Positions 26,491 to 39,160 of a DNA stretch of 45,627 nucleotides are shown one piece after another (positions within the stretch are counted from its first letter, which is position 1; each line of letters opens with the position of its first letter). The notes under the pieces were generated by a model. It had not been told where the DNA came from. It saw only the letters and a list, made by a program, of their open reading frames with translations, and searched no databases. The position numbers and the translations under genes were made by a program. Source of the stretch: Sphingomonas sp. (GTDB lineage Bacteria > Pseudomonadota > Alphaproteobacteria > Sphingomonadales > Sphingomonadaceae); assembly GCA_017849555.1 (NCBI GenBank), contig JAFIGU010000086.1:1-45627 (forward strand), in the 5' to 3' direction.

Positions 26491-26544
26491 GTCACCCCGG
26501 CCTTGAGCCGGGGTCCATCGGGAGGCAAGCAAGGCCGGGGTGAC
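26491..26544 (-). terminator. Nested REP-like hairpin after holC
   Basis: GTCACCCCGGCCTT (26491-26504) is perfectly complemented by AAGGCCGGGGTGAC (26531-26544), and inside lies a second stem CCCCGGC-CTTGA-GCCGGGG (26495-26513). The two stems are mutually exclusive. It follows the holC stop on the minus strand and probably separates pepA-holC from ndk. Confidence 0.65.
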
Positions 26545-26559
26545 GGCGATTGGTCGTTC

Positions 26560-27000
26560 TTAAGCCACCTTCTCCCAGCGCCCCACGTCGTTCTGTTTCC
26601 AGTAGCGCCGCTCCACCCCCTCGCGCCCTTGCAAGGTGCGCCACGCCGCGCGCGCCGCGTCGATCGATTCCTCGTCGAAGAAGTGAAAGGCGCGCTCGAA
26701 TTCCAGCGCCTCGTCGCGCCATGCCCCGTCGACCAGCGCGACATGCTGCGCGCCGTTCGCCGCCGCCACCTCGCCGGCGATCAGGATCGGCTGCGCGCTA
26801 TCGTCCCCCGTCCCCGCCTGCGCATGCGGCAGGAAGCTGTCGGGGGTATAGCCCCACAGCAACCGGTCGAGCGCGACGCGCTGCGCCTCGCCCGCGGCGA
26901 CGATCAGCAGCCGGTTGCCGGACGCCACCACCTTTTCGGCGATCTGCGGTAGCGCCCGGTCGAGCGGGGTAACGGTCAGGTGATAGAAATCGACCTGCAT
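26560..27000 (-). CDS. holC: DNA polymerase III subunit chi
   Basis: This 146-residue protein has the chi-subunit hallmarks: FYHLTVTPLDRALPQIAEKV at the N-terminus, then LDRLLWGYTPDSFLPHA (45-60) and the late RYWKQNDVGRWEKV. Chi links the clamp loader to single-stranded DNA-binding protein. The ATG overlaps the pepA stop by one base (TGATG). The pepA-holC pairing is widely conserved in proteobacteria. Confidence 0.93.
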   Translation of the reverse strand: MQVDFYHLTVTPLDRALPQIAEKVVASGNRLLIVAAGEAQRVALDRLLWGYTPDSFLPHAQAGTGDDSAQPILIAGEVAAANGAQHVALVDGAWRDEALEFERAFHFFDEESIDAARAAWRTLQGREGVERRYWKQNDVGRWEKVA

Positions 27001-28472
27001 CAGCCCTCGAAATTCTCCGCGACGAAGCGATCGAGCACGCGCACGCCATAGCCGGTCGCGCCTTTGGCCCAGGTCGCGCCGTCCTTGTCGGCCCAGACCA
27101 TCCCGGCGATGTCGAGATGCGCCCATTTCACGCCCTCGTCGACGAAGCGCTGGATGAACTGCGCGGCGGTGATCGAGCCGGCGCCGCGCGGGCCGACGTT
27201 CTTCATGTCGGCGATCGGGCTGTCGATCAGCTTGTTATAGGCGTCGCCGAGCGGGAAGCGCCACAATTGGTCGCCGCTCGCCTTGCCCGCAGCGAGCAAT
27301 TGGTCGGCAAGCCCGTCGTCGTTGGCGAACAGCCCGCCATATTCGCTGCCGAGGCTGATGATCATCGCGCCCGTCAGCGTCGCGAGATCGACGATCGTTT
27401 TGACGTTGTGCGTTTTCTGCACCCAGGTGACGCAATCGCACAGCACCAGCCGCCCCTCCGCATCGGTGTTGATCACCTCGATCGTCTGGCCGGACATCGA
27501 GGTGACGACATCGCCGGGGCGCTGCGCATTGCCGTCGGGCATGTTCTCGACGAGCCCGCACACGCCGATGACATTGGCCTTCGCCTTGCGCAGCGCGAGC
27601 GTCTTCATTGCCCCCGCGACCGCGCCGGCGCCGCCCATGTCCCACTTCATGTCCTCCATGCCCGCGGCAGGCTTGATCGAGATGCCGCCGGTGTCGAAGG
27701 TCACGCCCTTGCCGACCAGCGCCAGCGCGGGATCGCCCGCCCCCGCGCCGTTCCAGCGCATCGCGAGCAGCCGCGGCGCGCGGCGCGAACCCTGCGCGAC
27801 GCCCAGCAGCGCTCCCATGCCGAGCTTGTGCATCGCCGCTTCGTCAAGCACCTCGATCTCCAGCCCGAGCCCCGCGGTATCGGCGATCACGCGCTCGACG
27901 AAGCTTTCGGGATAGAGGATGTTGGCGGGCAGCGTGATGAGCGTGCGGGTCAGCGCCAGCCCCTGGGTCACTGCATCGCGCGTCGTCCATTCCGCCTCGG
28001 CGCCGTCGGGTGCGGCGGCGATCGTCACCGTCGTCAGCGTCGGCTTCTGCTTTTCGGGGAGCCTGGTGCGATATTCGTCGAAGCGCCAGCCGCGCTGCGC
28101 CGCGCCGGCCGCCAGCCGCGCCGCCGCAACCGCGGTCGCGCCGCTGCCGGCAAGGTCCACCGTCGCGTCGGTCGCGCCGGAGGTGAGGAGCTTCGCGGTC
28201 AGCGCGCCGCCCGCCCGTTCATAGGCCGCGTCGTCGCCGCTGCCGACGCCGAGCAGCAGGATGCGCGTCACCCCCTGCCCTTCGCCGACATAGGCCTCCG
28301 CCACCGTCCCGGCCTCGCCCTCGAAACGCTGCCCCGACGCGGCTGCGGCGAGCAGCGCACGCGCGCCCGCATCGACACCGGGCAGCGCGAGCGCCGCGAC
28401 ATCGTCTTTCTTGACGACGAAAGCGACGACCTCTGCCTCGGGAGCGCGCGACTGGGCGAATACGATCTTCAT
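27000..28472 (-). CDS. pepA: Leucyl aminopeptidase (M17)
   Basis: This 490-residue cytosolic enzyme removes N-terminal residues from peptides using two metal ions. The metal and catalytic segments are VGKGVTFDTGGISIKP (Lys255, Asp260, Lys267), DMGGAGAV (Asp278) and the family signature NTDAEGRL (335-342). The N-terminal domain (1-165) is divergent, as usual. In some bacteria PepA also binds DNA as a regulator; nothing here proves that. ATG 28472 follows AAGGA. It diverges from lptD across a 146-bp gap that should hold both promoters. Confidence 0.96.
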   Translation of the reverse strand: MKIVFAQSRAPEAEVVAFVVKKDDVAALALPGVDAGARALLAAAASGQRFEGEAGTVAEAYVGEGQGVTRILLLGVGSGDDAAYERAGGALTAKLLTSGATDATVDLAGSGATAVAAARLAAGAAQRGWRFDEYRTRLPEKQKPTLTTVTIAAAPDGAEAEWTTRDAVTQGLALTRTLITLPANILYPESFVERVIADTAGLGLEIEVLDEAAMHKLGMGALLGVAQGSRRAPRLLAMRWNGAGAGDPALALVGKGVTFDTGGISIKPAAGMEDMKWDMGGAGAVAGAMKTLALRKAKANVIGVCGLVENMPDGNAQRPGDVVTSMSGQTIEVINTDAEGRLVLCDCVTWVQKTHNVKTIVDLATLTGAMIISLGSEYGGLFANDDGLADQLLAAGKASGDQLWRFPLGDAYNKLIDSPIADMKNVGPRGAGSITAAQFIQRFVDEGVKWAHLDIAGMVWADKDGATWAKGATGYGVRVLDRFVAENFEG

Positions 28473-28618
28473 CTCAAACCATCCTTCGAAACGTCGTCCG
28501 GTCCCTGGGCGTTCCCGGCTCGACTGGCAAGACGTTGCAGCCTGCGCGTTGCGATGCGATAGGGCGAAGAAGCGCCGCCATGTCGGCCGCGCGGGCAAAA
28601 TAGCGGGAATTGCGCGCG

Positions 28619-30892
28619 TTGCGTTTTGAGCTTCTGGCCTGTTGCGCCCTTCCTTTCGCTTTGGTGGCGGGCGCCGCCGGGGCGCAGGACCTGCAGGACC
28701 GCGCCGTCCAGCCCCCTTCGGCCGCGGGCGCGCCGCCCCCCGCCGCCGACGCGCCGAACCCGGACGATCAGATCCGCTTCAGCGCCGAGGCGCTGGAATA
28801 TGATTACAACGCCGATATCGTCACCGCGACCGGCGACGTGCGCATGTTCCGCCAGGGCGAGCGGCTGCGCGCCGAGCGCGTGGTATGGAACCGCAAGACC
28901 GGGCAGGTCGTCGCCAACGGCAATGTCGCGATCACCAATCCGCGCGGCGACGTCGCTTATGGCGATTCGGTCGACCTGACCGATTCGCTGCGCGACGGCG
29001 TGGTGCACAACATGCTGGTGGTGCTCGATCAGGGTAGCCGCCTCGCCGCGACCGAGGGCACGCGGCACGACGACGGCTCGATCTCGATGAATCACGCCGC
29101 CTATACCGCCTGCTCGGTGACCGATTCGGATGGCTGCGCCAAGGAGCCGAGCTGGAAGATCACCGCGGTGCGCGTGCTTTACCGCCCCGATCGCGAGCGG
29201 GTCTATTACACCGGCGCGCGCATCCATGTGTTCGGCTTCGCCAGCGTGCCGCTGCCGAAACTCTCGCATCCGGTCGGCGCGACGCACACCAGCGGCCTGC
29301 TCAGCCCCAATCTCCGCCTCAGCGCGGTGAACGGGCTGGAGATCGTGCTGCCCTATTATTTCGATCTCGCGCCCAACCGCACGGTCACGATCACCCCGCA
29401 TGTGTTCAGCGCGGTGCTGCCGATGCTGCAGGCCAATTATCAGCAGCTCGACAGCAACGGCGCGTTCAGCGTTTCGGGCTATGTCACCGCGAGCCGGCGC
29501 AGCGACGATATTTCCGCCGGGCCGGGCGCGCCGACCAGCATGGCGCTGCGCGGCTATCTGGAGGGCGCCGGCAAATTCCAGATCGACGAGAATTGGAGCG
29601 TTTCGGGCTCGCTGCGGCTCGTCACCGACCGTACGTTCCTGCGCCGCTATGATATTTCGAACGATGACCGGCTGCGCACGACGCTTTCGCTCGAACGGGT
29701 CGATCGCGACAGCTATTTCTCGCTCGCCGGCTGGGCGGTGCAGACGATGCGCGTCGGCGATTCCCAGGGCCTCCAGCCGGTCGCGCTGCCCGAGCTCGAT
29801 TATCGCCGCCGGTTCACCGATCCGCTGCTCGGCGGGGTGATCCAGGCGCAGGTCAACACGCTCGCGATCGCGCGCACCAGCGGACAGGATACCCAGCGCG
29901 CCTTCGCCTCGTTGCGGTGGGACCTGCGCCGCATCACCACCTGGGGACAGGAGGTGACCTTCACCGCTTATTCGCGGCTCGACGCCTATAACACCAGCGA
30001 CATCGCCGCGACGACGGTGCCGAGCTATCGCGGGCTGAGCGGTTTCCATACCCGCGGCATCGCGGCGATGGCGATCGACGTGCGCTGGCCGCTGGTCGGC
30101 CCGCTGTTCGGCGGCACGCAGCGCTTCACCCCGCGTTTCCAGATCGTCGCCTCGCCGCAGATCAACAACCTCGACGTGCCCAATGAGGATGCGCGCGCGG
30201 TCGATCTGGAGGATTCGAACCTCTTCGCGCTCAATCGCTTCTCGGGCTACGATCGCTGGGAGGATTCGAGCCGCGCGACCTATGGCGCGGAATGGGCACT
30301 CACCCTGCCGGGCTTCACGCTCTCCACAGTGGTCGGGCAGAGCTACCGCCTGTCCGACCGGCCCTCGATCCTCCCGCCGGGCACCGGGTTGAGCGACCGT
30401 TTCTCCGATATCGTCGGCCGCACCGAACTGCGCTTCCGCGATTTCGTGTCGATCATCCACCGCTATCGCGTCGACAAGGACAATTTCGCGGTCCGCCGCA
30501 ACGAGATCGACACCACGATCGGGTCGCGATCGAATTACGTCATGATCGGCTATCTGCGGCTCAATCGTAACATCAGCTCGATCGAGGATCTGCAGGATCA
30601 GGAAGAATTGCGGCTCGGCGCGCGGATCAAATTCTCGCGCTTCTGGTCGGCATATGGATCGACCGTGATCGATCTGCGCAACAATAATAACACGAATACC
30701 TCCACGCCGATCACCACCACCACCGCCACCGGCGACAATTTCAACCCGGTCCGGCACCGGCTCGGGGTCACTTATGAGGATGATTGCCTCGCGATCGGCG
30801 CGACATGGAAGCGCGAATATCAGTCGACCGGCGACGCGCGCGCGGGCAACAGCTATCTTTTGACGTTGGCGTTCAAGAACCTCGGCTTCTAG
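28619..30892 (+). CDS. lptD: LPS-assembly protein LptD
   Basis: This ~757-residue outer-membrane protein inserts lipopolysaccharide into the outer leaflet. After a signal peptide (ending near AGAAGAQD) comes an OstA/LptA-like periplasmic domain (about 50-150: FSAEALEYDYNADIVTATGD) and then a long beta-barrel rich in alternating aromatic strands, ending ...TLAFKNLGF with a terminal Phe as outer-membrane barrels do. The mature protein has only a few cysteines (two near 165-173, one in EDDCLAIGA); the Cys-Cys pair of E. coli LptD is a single Cys. The start is a TTG: 28619 fits the GCGGGA site better than the in-frame TTG at 28610. surA, its chaperone, follows. Confidence 0.92.
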   Translation: MRFELLACCALPFALVAGAAGAQDLQDRAVQPPSAAGAPPPAADAPNPDDQIRFSAEALEYDYNADIVTATGDVRMFRQGERLRAERVVWNRKTGQVVANGNVAITNPRGDVAYGDSVDLTDSLRDGVVHNMLVVLDQGSRLAATEGTRHDDGSISMNHAAYTACSVTDSDGCAKEPSWKITAVRVLYRPDRERVYYTGARIHVFGFASVPLPKLSHPVGATHTSGLLSPNLRLSAVNGLEIVLPYYFDLAPNRTVTITPHVFSAVLPMLQANYQQLDSNGAFSVSGYVTASRRSDDISAGPGAPTSMALRGYLEGAGKFQIDENWSVSGSLRLVTDRTFLRRYDISNDDRLRTTLSLERVDRDSYFSLAGWAVQTMRVGDSQGLQPVALPELDYRRRFTDPLLGGVIQAQVNTLAIARTSGQDTQRAFASLRWDLRRITTWGQEVTFTAYSRLDAYNTSDIAATTVPSYRGLSGFHTRGIAAMAIDVRWPLVGPLFGGTQRFTPRFQIVASPQINNLDVPNEDARAVDLEDSNLFALNRFSGYDRWEDSSRATYGAEWALTLPGFTLSTVVGQSYRLSDRPSILPPGTGLSDRFSDIVGRTELRFRDFVSIIHRYRVDKDNFAVRRNEIDTTIGSRSNYVMIGYLRLNRNISSIEDLQDQEELRLGARIKFSRFWSAYGSTVIDLRNNNNTNTSTPITTTTATGDNFNPVRHRLGVTYEDDCLAIGATWKREYQSTGDARAGNSYLLTLAFKNLGF

Positions 30893-30912
30893 CATCCAAA
30901 CGCCGTCACGGC

Positions 30913-30939
30913 GTTGTCCTGACCGAGTTTGGACGCTAA
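30913..30939 (+). repeat. Short dispersed motif, copy 2, within a hairpin
   Basis: GTTGTCCTGACCGAGTTTGG then ACGCTAA matches 124-150. Here it sits inside a larger fold: TCCAAAC (30895-30901) pairs with GTTTGGA (30927-30933) and CGCCG-TCA-CGGCG forms an inner stem. It begins right after the lptD stop and could end or attenuate transcription before surA. Confidence 0.45.
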
Positions 30940-31008
30940 GCCACGGTTCAGCGAAGCTGGTGCACACGCGCGTCGAGCGCGTTAGATGGGAATCCGAACA
31001 GAGTGATC

Positions 31009-32370
31009 ATGCGACGGAACGGGGCGGTGCGGTATGGCCGCCTGATCGGTGCGGTACTGGCGATAGCCGCGGCGGGCGCCGCGATCGGGCAGCAGGCGAC
31101 GGTTCAGGACCAGTCGATGCCCGACAATACCGGGCTGGATATCCCCGCCAATCTGCAGATTTTCGGCAAGCTCGATCCCAACGTCCGCAAGGCGACTGCG
31201 ATCGTCAACGACTATGTGATCACCGGGACCGACGTCGACCAGCGGGTCGCGCTGATCATGGCGGCGAACAATATCAACCTGCAGGGCGAGGAATATGATC
31301 GCCTGCGGCTGCAGGTGCTGCGCCAACTGATCGACGAGGTGCTGGAGATCCAGCAGGCCAAGACCGCCGATGTGAAGATCGAACCTGCGGAAATCGACCA
31401 GAATTTCGCCCGCGTCGCGAAGAATTTCGGCAAGACGCCGACCGAATTCGCCGCCTTCCTGCGCGAACACGGCTCGTCCGAACGCTCGATTCGCCGCCAG
31501 ATCGAGGCCGAAGCGGCGTGGAGCCGCTATCTGCGCCGTCGCGTCGAGCCGTTCGTCAACGTCGGCGATGTCGAGGTGAAGTCGATCCTCGCCCGGCTCG
31601 AAGCGGCCAAGGGGACGGAGGAGTTCCACCTCAACGAAATCTATCTGTCGGCCACCCCCGACCGGTCCGATCAGGTCTATGCCAATGCGCGCCAGCTGAT
31701 CGACGAGATCCACAAGGGCAAGGCGCCGTTCGGCTATTTCGCGCGCAATTTCTCCGAGGCGTCGACGCGCGGCGTCAACGGCGATCTCGGCTGGGTGCGT
31801 GCATCGCAGCTGCCCGACGCGCTGGCGCAGGCCGCGAACCAGATGCAGATCGGGCAGGTCGCCGGGCCGGTTGCGGTGCCGGGCGGCTTTTCGGTCCTCT
31901 ATCTGGTCGACAAGCGGCAGGTGCTCACTGCCGATCCGCGCGACGCGCGGCTCAGCCTGAAACAGATGACGATCAAATTCCCGGCGGGCACCACGCAGGC
32001 GCAGGCATCGGCGCGCACCGCCGAATTCGCCAACGTCACCCACACGCTGCAAGGCTGCGGCTCGGTGGAGAAAGTGGCGGCGCAGATCGGCGCCGAGGTG
32101 GTGGATAACGACACGATCCGCATCCGCGATCTCCCGGCGGCGCTGCAGCAGATCATGCTCCAGCTCCAGGTCGGTCAGGCCACCCCGCCGTTCGGCTCGC
32201 CGACCGACGGCGTCCGCACGCTCGTATTGTGCGGCCGCGACGAGGCGGCCAGCGCCCAGCTTCCCGGCGCGGAGCAGATCCAGAGCCAGCTCGAGCAGCA
32301 GCGCGTCAACCTGCGCGCGCAGCAGGCATTGCGCGACCTTCGGCGCGACGCCGTGGTCGAATATCGCTGA
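31009..32370 (+). CDS. surA: Periplasmic chaperone/PPIase SurA
   Basis: This 453-residue protein has a signal peptide (to about 28), the SurA N-terminal helical domain (60-180: AIVNDYVITGTDVDQRVALI) and a parvulin domain at about 205-303 (FHLNEIYLSA, FARNFSEASTRGVNGDLGWV). A second, more degenerate parvulin-like region follows (315-420). It escorts unfolded outer-membrane proteins, LptD among them, through the periplasm, which fits its place behind lptD. I prefer ATG 31009; an in-frame GTG lies two codons upstream. Confidence 0.92.
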   Translation: MRRNGAVRYGRLIGAVLAIAAAGAAIGQQATVQDQSMPDNTGLDIPANLQIFGKLDPNVRKATAIVNDYVITGTDVDQRVALIMAANNINLQGEEYDRLRLQVLRQLIDEVLEIQQAKTADVKIEPAEIDQNFARVAKNFGKTPTEFAAFLREHGSSERSIRRQIEAEAAWSRYLRRRVEPFVNVGDVEVKSILARLEAAKGTEEFHLNEIYLSATPDRSDQVYANARQLIDEIHKGKAPFGYFARNFSEASTRGVNGDLGWVRASQLPDALAQAANQMQIGQVAGPVAVPGGFSVLYLVDKRQVLTADPRDARLSLKQMTIKFPAGTTQAQASARTAEFANVTHTLQGCGSVEKVAAQIGAEVVDNDTIRIRDLPAALQQIMLQLQVGQATPPFGSPTDGVRTLVLCGRDEAASAQLPGAEQIQSQLEQQRVNLRAQQALRDLRRDAVVEYR

Positions 32371-32381
32371 GGCACGAAACG

Positions 32382-33377
32382 GTGCTGCCGCTCGCGATCT
32401 CGATGGGCGATCCGGCCGGGATCGGCCCCGAGATCATCGCTAAGTCCTGGGACATGCGCGGTGAACGCGCGCTGCCCCCGTTCGTCGCGGTGGGCGATGC
32501 GCGCGCGATCGAGCGCGTGTGGCGCGGGCCGATTGCGCGGATCAGCGACCTTGCCGAGGTGCCGCGCGCTTTCGCCACCGCGCTGCCGGTGCTGACGGTG
32601 GAGGATGCTGGCGAGATCGAGCCCGGCGCGCCCGACGCGGACGGTGCACGCTGCGCGCTCCATTCGCTCGAACTGGCGGTCGGGCTCACCCGGTCGGGCG
32701 CCGCGAGCGCGCTGGTCACCGGGCCGGTCTCCAAGGCGCAGCTCTACGATATCGGCTTCACGCATCCCGGGCAGACCGAATTCGTCGCCGAGCGTTGCGG
32801 TATCGCCGGCGCCAATGCGGTGATGATGCTCGCCGGGCCAGGGCTGCGCGTCGTGCCGATCACCACGCATGTGCCGCTGGCGCGGGTCGCCTCCTTGCTG
32901 TCGATCGAGCTGATCGTCGCCAAGGCGCGAGTCACTGCGCGCGGGCTGCAGCGCAATTTCGGCATCGACAAGGCCCGCCTCGCCTTCGCCGGCTTCAACC
33001 CGCATGCCGGGGAAAGCGGCGCGATCGGGCGCGAGGAGATCGAGCTGATCGAGCCCGCGATCGCGATCCTGCGCGACGAGGGGATCGACGCCCAGGGGCC
33101 GTTCGCGGCGGATACTTTGTTCCACGCCCGCGCCCGCGCGCATTATGACGCGGCGCTCTGCTGCTATCATGATCAGGCACTGATCCCGTTGAAGACGCTG
33201 TTTTTCGACGAGGGGGTCAATATCACGCTCGGCCTGCCGCTCGTCCGCACCTCGCCCGATCACGGCACCGCATTCAACCTCGCCGGCAAGGATAAGGCCG
33301 AGCCGGGCGCGATGATCGCGGCGATCACGATGGCGGGAGAAGCGGCGGCGCACCGCGCGGCCTGCCTCGCCTTGTGA
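32382..33377 (+). CDS. pdxA: 4-hydroxythreonine-4-phosphate dehydrogenase
   Basis: This 331-residue enzyme acts in the DXP-dependent pyridoxal phosphate pathway, oxidising 4-phosphohydroxy-L-threonine with NAD. The metal-binding histidines are His163 (ITTHVPL), His208 (FNPHAGE) and His263 (CYHDQALIP), each three residues earlier than E. coli His166, His211 and His266. The N-terminus [15 protein letters not shown] is diagnostic. The start is GTG 32382, 11 bases after surA; the frame stays open upstream inside surA but without similarity. Its stop overlaps rsmA as GTGA. Confidence 0.95.
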   Translation: MLPLAISMGDPAGIGPEIIAKSWDMRGERALPPFVAVGDARAIERVWRGPIARISDLAEVPRAFATALPVLTVEDAGEIEPGAPDADGARCALHSLELAVGLTRSGAASALVTGPVSKAQLYDIGFTHPGQTEFVAERCGIAGANAVMMLAGPGLRVVPITTHVPLARVASLLSIELIVAKARVTARGLQRNFGIDKARLAFAGFNPHAGESGAIGREEIELIEPAIAILRDEGIDAQGPFAADTLFHARARAHYDAALCCYHDQALIPLKTLFFDEGVNITLGLPLVRTSPDHGTAFNLAGKDKAEPGAMIAAITMAGEAAAHRAACLAL

Positions 33378-34210
33378 GCGATCTGCCGCCGCTGCGCGAG
33401 GTGATCGCGCGCCACGGCCTCTCCGCATCGAAGGCGCTGGGGCAGAATTTCCTGTTCGACGCGCAATTGCTCGCGCGGATCGCGGCGATCCCCGGCGATC
33501 TCGACGGCGCCGAGGTGCTGGAGGTCGGCCCCGGCCCCGGCGGGCTGACCCGCGCCTTGCTCGCCGCCGGCGCGCGGGTCACCGCGATCGAGCGCGATCG
33601 CCGCTGCCTCCCCGCGCTCGCCGAGCTGGGCGAGGTCTATCCCGATCGGCTCAAGGTGATCGAGGGCGATGCGCTGGAGATCGACGCGCGCGCCTTGTTC
33701 GACGGCGCGCCGCATATCGTCTCCAACCTGCCCTATAATGTCGGCACGGCGTTGTTCGTCGGCTGGCTTTCGGCCGATTGGGCGCCGTGGTGGCGATCGC
33801 TGACCTTGATGTTCCAGCGCGAAGTGGCGGATCGCATCGTCGCCGCGCCGGGCAATGACGCCTACGGCCGGCTCGCGGTGCTCGCGCAGTGGCGCTCGAC
33901 CGCGCGGATCGCGATGCCGGTCCACCGCTCGGCGTTCACCCCGCCGCCCAAGGTGATGTCGGCGGTGGTGCATGTCGTGCCGGGCGAAGCACCCGCCGGG
34001 GTGGCGCTCAAGACGCTCGAACGGCTCACCGCCGCCGCCTTCGGCCAGCGGCGCAAGATGCTACGGCAGAGCCTGCGCGGCGTGACCGGCGCGCTCGACG
34101 CGCTGGAGGCGGAAGGAATCGACGCGACGCGACGCGCCGAAACGGTCAGCGTGGCGGAATTCGTCCGCCTCGCGAGGCGGCTGGACGCGGCCACCCCCCG
34201 TTCGGGCTGA
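33374..34210 (+). CDS. rsmA: 16S rRNA dimethyladenosine transferase
   Basis: This 278-residue methyltransferase (KsgA) dimethylates two adjacent adenosines in helix 45 of 16S rRNA during late 30S assembly. It shows [10 protein letters not shown] (20-29), the SAM site [12 protein letters not shown] (49-60), the acidic end of strand 2 IERD and the catalytic NLPY (118-121), then [10 protein letters not shown] and a C-terminal helical domain. GTG 33374 overlaps the pdxA stop. It closes the conserved lptD-surA-pdxA-rsmA operon. Confidence 0.96.
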   Translation: MSDLPPLREVIARHGLSASKALGQNFLFDAQLLARIAAIPGDLDGAEVLEVGPGPGGLTRALLAAGARVTAIERDRRCLPALAELGEVYPDRLKVIEGDALEIDARALFDGAPHIVSNLPYNVGTALFVGWLSADWAPWWRSLTLMFQREVADRIVAAPGNDAYGRLAVLAQWRSTARIAMPVHRSAFTPPPKVMSAVVHVVPGEAPAGVALKTLERLTAAAFGQRRKMLRQSLRGVTGALDALEAEGIDATRRAETVSVAEFVRLARRLDAATPRSG

Positions 34211-34235
34211 GCTCGTCGAAGAACGGGAGGCTGGA

Positions 34236-34742
34236 TCAGTCCTTCGCCGGGGTCGGCTTGGGCGGGACGGCCTGCGCGGTGGCGACCGGCGGCGGCCCCT
34301 TGGCGATCACCGCCGCCAGCGCATTGGCCTGCGCGCAATCGCTCTTGCAGAGCGTGCGCAGCTTGGCGAGATTCTCCTTGGCCCGCGCCATCGCGCCCTT
34401 GGCGACCAGCGCCTCGCCCTGCCCCTTGAGCGCCGTCTGATCGTTGGGCTCGAGCGTCAGCGCCTCGCGGTAGAAGCGGATCGCCTTGCCCGAAAGCCCG
34501 CGCGCTTCGGCCACCTCGGCGAGCACGATGAACGCCTGGCGGTTGCGCGGATCGACCGCCACCGCGCTTTCCAGCGCGTCATAAGCGCCGTCGAGATTAC
34601 CCGCGGCCTTGGCCGCACGGCCCTGCGCGAGCAGCGCCATCGAGCGCGCGTCGATCTGATCGTCGGGGCGCTGGCCGTGGAGCGAGGTCGAGATCGAGAC
34701 CAGCGCCAGCGAGGCGGCGATGGCGACGGACGAAAAACGCAT
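34236..34742 (-). CDS. Secreted TPR protein, unknown function
   Basis: This 168-residue protein has a signal peptide (1-22, [16 protein letters not shown]) and about three tetratricopeptide repeats (near 34-67, 68-101 and 102-135), with typical features such as [22 protein letters not shown] and [23 protein letters not shown]. Two cysteines (132 and 136, LCKSDC) could form a disulfide, and a Pro/Ala tail follows. TPR proteins of this kind are periplasmic scaffolds; no partner is evident. It lies 32 bases behind rsmB on the same strand and converges on rsmA. Confidence 0.75.
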   Translation of the reverse strand: MRFSSVAIAASLALVSISTSLHGQRPDDQIDARSMALLAQGRAAKAAGNLDGAYDALESAVAVDPRNRQAFIVLAEVAEARGLSGKAIRFYREALTLEPNDQTALKGQGEALVAKGAMARAKENLAKLRTLCKSDCAQANALAAVIAKGPPPVATAQAVPPKPTPAKD

Positions 34743-34774
34743 GAACGGCTCCAGCTTCGGCACAACGCCGGGGG

Positions 34775-37588
<2,814 letters not shown>

Positions 37589-38587
37589 ATGGCGACGACC
37601 GCCGCGCTCATGCTGCTCGCATTGGTGCTGTTCTACCTGATGACCAGCATCAAGATCGTCCGCCAAGGTTATCAATATACGATCGAACATTTCGGCCGCT
37701 ACACCACCACCGCCGCGCCGGGGTTTAATTTCTACCCGGCGTTTTTCTATCGCGTCGGGCGGCGGGTGAATATGATGGAGCAGGTGATCGATATCCCGGG
37801 GCAGGAGATCATCACCAAGGACAATGCGATGATCTCCACCGACGGGGTGGTGTTCTTCCAGGTGCTCGATGCGGCCAAGGCGGCCTATGAGGTGAGCGAT
37901 CTCTATGTTGCGCTGCTCAACCTCGTCACGACCAATTTGCGCACCGTGATGGGCGCGATGGACCTCGACGAAACCCTGTCGAAGCGCGACGAGATCAACG
38001 CCCGGCTGCTCTCGGTGGTCGATCACGCGACGACGCCCTGGGGGGTCAAGATCACCCGCGTCGAGATCAAGGACATCCGCCCGCCGCAGGATATCGTCAA
38101 TGCGATGGCGCGGCAGATGAAGGCCGAGCGCGAGAAGCGCGCCAACATCCTCGACGCCGAGGGCGCGCGCGCCTCCGAAATCCTGCGCGCCGAGGGGCAG
38201 AAGCAGGCCCGCATCCTCGAAGCCGAGGGACGGCGGGAATCCGCCTTCCGCGATGCCGAGGCGCGCGAGCGCGCCGCCGAAGCCGAGGCGAAGGCGACCG
38301 AACTCGTCTCCGATGCGATCGAGAAGGGATCGAGCCAGTCGCTCAACTATTTCATCGCGCAGAAATATGTCGAGGCGGTCGGCAAGTTCGCCACCTCGAC
38401 CAATGCCAAGACGATCCTGTTCCCGGTCGAGGCGACCCAGTTGATCGGCACGCTGGGCGGGATCGGTGAGCTGGCGCGCGATGCGCTGGGGCAGCAGGCC
38501 GCGCCGTCCGCGCCCGCGACGGGCGCACCTTCGCTGCCCGGCGAGCGTTCCGTTCCGCGCGTGAAAGGCACGCCCGAGCAAAAATGA
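37589..38587 (+). CDS. SPFH/Band 7 membrane protein, QmcA/stomatin type
   Basis: This 332-residue protein has one N-terminal membrane segment (5-20), a Band 7 domain (about 22-180: [25 protein letters not shown]) and a long Ala/Glu-rich coiled coil (175-245) before a Pro-rich tail. Such proteins oligomerise into large rings or cages in the inner membrane and influence proteases and membrane microdomains. The NfeD-family gene overlapping its stop (ATGA) is the usual partner. GAGAGGA precedes ATG 37589. Confidence 0.92.
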   Translation: MATTAALMLLALVLFYLMTSIKIVRQGYQYTIEHFGRYTTTAAPGFNFYPAFFYRVGRRVNMMEQVIDIPGQEIITKDNAMISTDGVVFFQVLDAAKAAYEVSDLYVALLNLVTTNLRTVMGAMDLDETLSKRDEINARLLSVVDHATTPWGVKITRVEIKDIRPPQDIVNAMARQMKAEREKRANILDAEGARASEILRAEGQKQARILEAEGRRESAFRDAEARERAAEAEAKATELVSDAIEKGSSQSLNYFIAQKYVEAVGKFATSTNAKTILFPVEATQLIGTLGGIGELARDALGQQAAPSAPATGAPSLPGERSVPRVKGTPEQK

Positions 38588-39054
38588 TGATCGATGATTT
38601 CGCGCATCACGCCGCGGCGGCCTGGGTCGTCGCGGCGGTCGCTCTGGGAATCGCCGAACTGGCGATCCCGGGGGTGTTCCTGATCTTCCTCGCGATCGCG
38701 GCGGCGATCACCGGGCTGGCGACCTTCGTGCTGCCCGATCTGCCACTGATCGTGCAGGGCGGCAGTTTCGCCGCGTGGAGCGTGGTTTCGGTGCTGATCG
38801 GGCGCCGCTGGTATCGCGACTATCCGGTCGAGACGAGCGATCCGCTGCTCAACGATCGCGCCGCACGCGTCGTCGGGGCGATCGTCGTGGTGGCGGAGCC
38901 GATCACCGGCGGCACGGGCCGCGCGGTGCTCGGCGACGGCACCTGGCCGGCGACCGGGCCCGACGCAGCGGCGGGGACGCATATGCGGATCGTCGCGGTC
39001 GAGAATGGCGTGCTGCGGCTGGAGCCTTTGGAGCAGAACCGGTCCGACCGATAA
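38584..39054 (+). CDS. NfeD family membrane protein
   Basis: This 156-residue short NfeD has membrane segments at about 12-50 and 58-73 and a C-terminal OB-fold domain (85-150: [33 protein letters not shown]). NfeD proteins pair with SPFH proteins and are thought to shape or anchor their complexes; the OB domain is probably cytoplasmic. Two adjacent ATG codons (38584 and 38587) are possible starts; the first overlaps the SPFH stop. A dispersed ~85-bp repeat follows directly. Confidence 0.9.
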   Translation: MMIDDFAHHAAAAWVVAAVALGIAELAIPGVFLIFLAIAAAITGLATFVLPDLPLIVQGGSFAAWSVVSVLIGRRWYRDYPVETSDPLLNDRAARVVGAIVVVAEPITGGTGRAVLGDGTWPATGPDAAAGTHMRIVAVENGVLRLEPLEQNRSDR

Positions 39055-39059
39055 GCAAC

Positions 39060-39144
39060 CACCCCGGCGAAGGCGGAAGCCCAGACTGGGTCCCCGCCTT
39101 GGGTCCCATCAAAGTATTACTTTGATGGGAGCCCTTCGCGGGGA
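39060..39144 (-). repeat. Dispersed ~85-bp element, copy 2 (inverted)
   Basis: The reverse complement contains the blocks of 11480-11567 in the same order: GTCCCCGCGAAGGG, CCCATCAAAGTA, TTTGATGGGA, CCCAAGGCGGGGACCCAGTC and GGGCTTCCGCC. Here the inner arms are ATCAAAGTA and TACTTTGAT, a cleaner stem than in copy 1. It fills the gap between nfeD and the convergent DUF937 gene. Confidence 0.75.
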
Positions 39145-39160
39145 CACAGGGGGAGCCGGA

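Noticed and set aside
28469..30967. Very long open frame on the minus strand opposite lptD
   Set aside because: Its translation is Arg/Asp/Ile-rich with no domain, and it is the antisense shadow of a clear LptD gene; GC-rich genomes keep such frames open.
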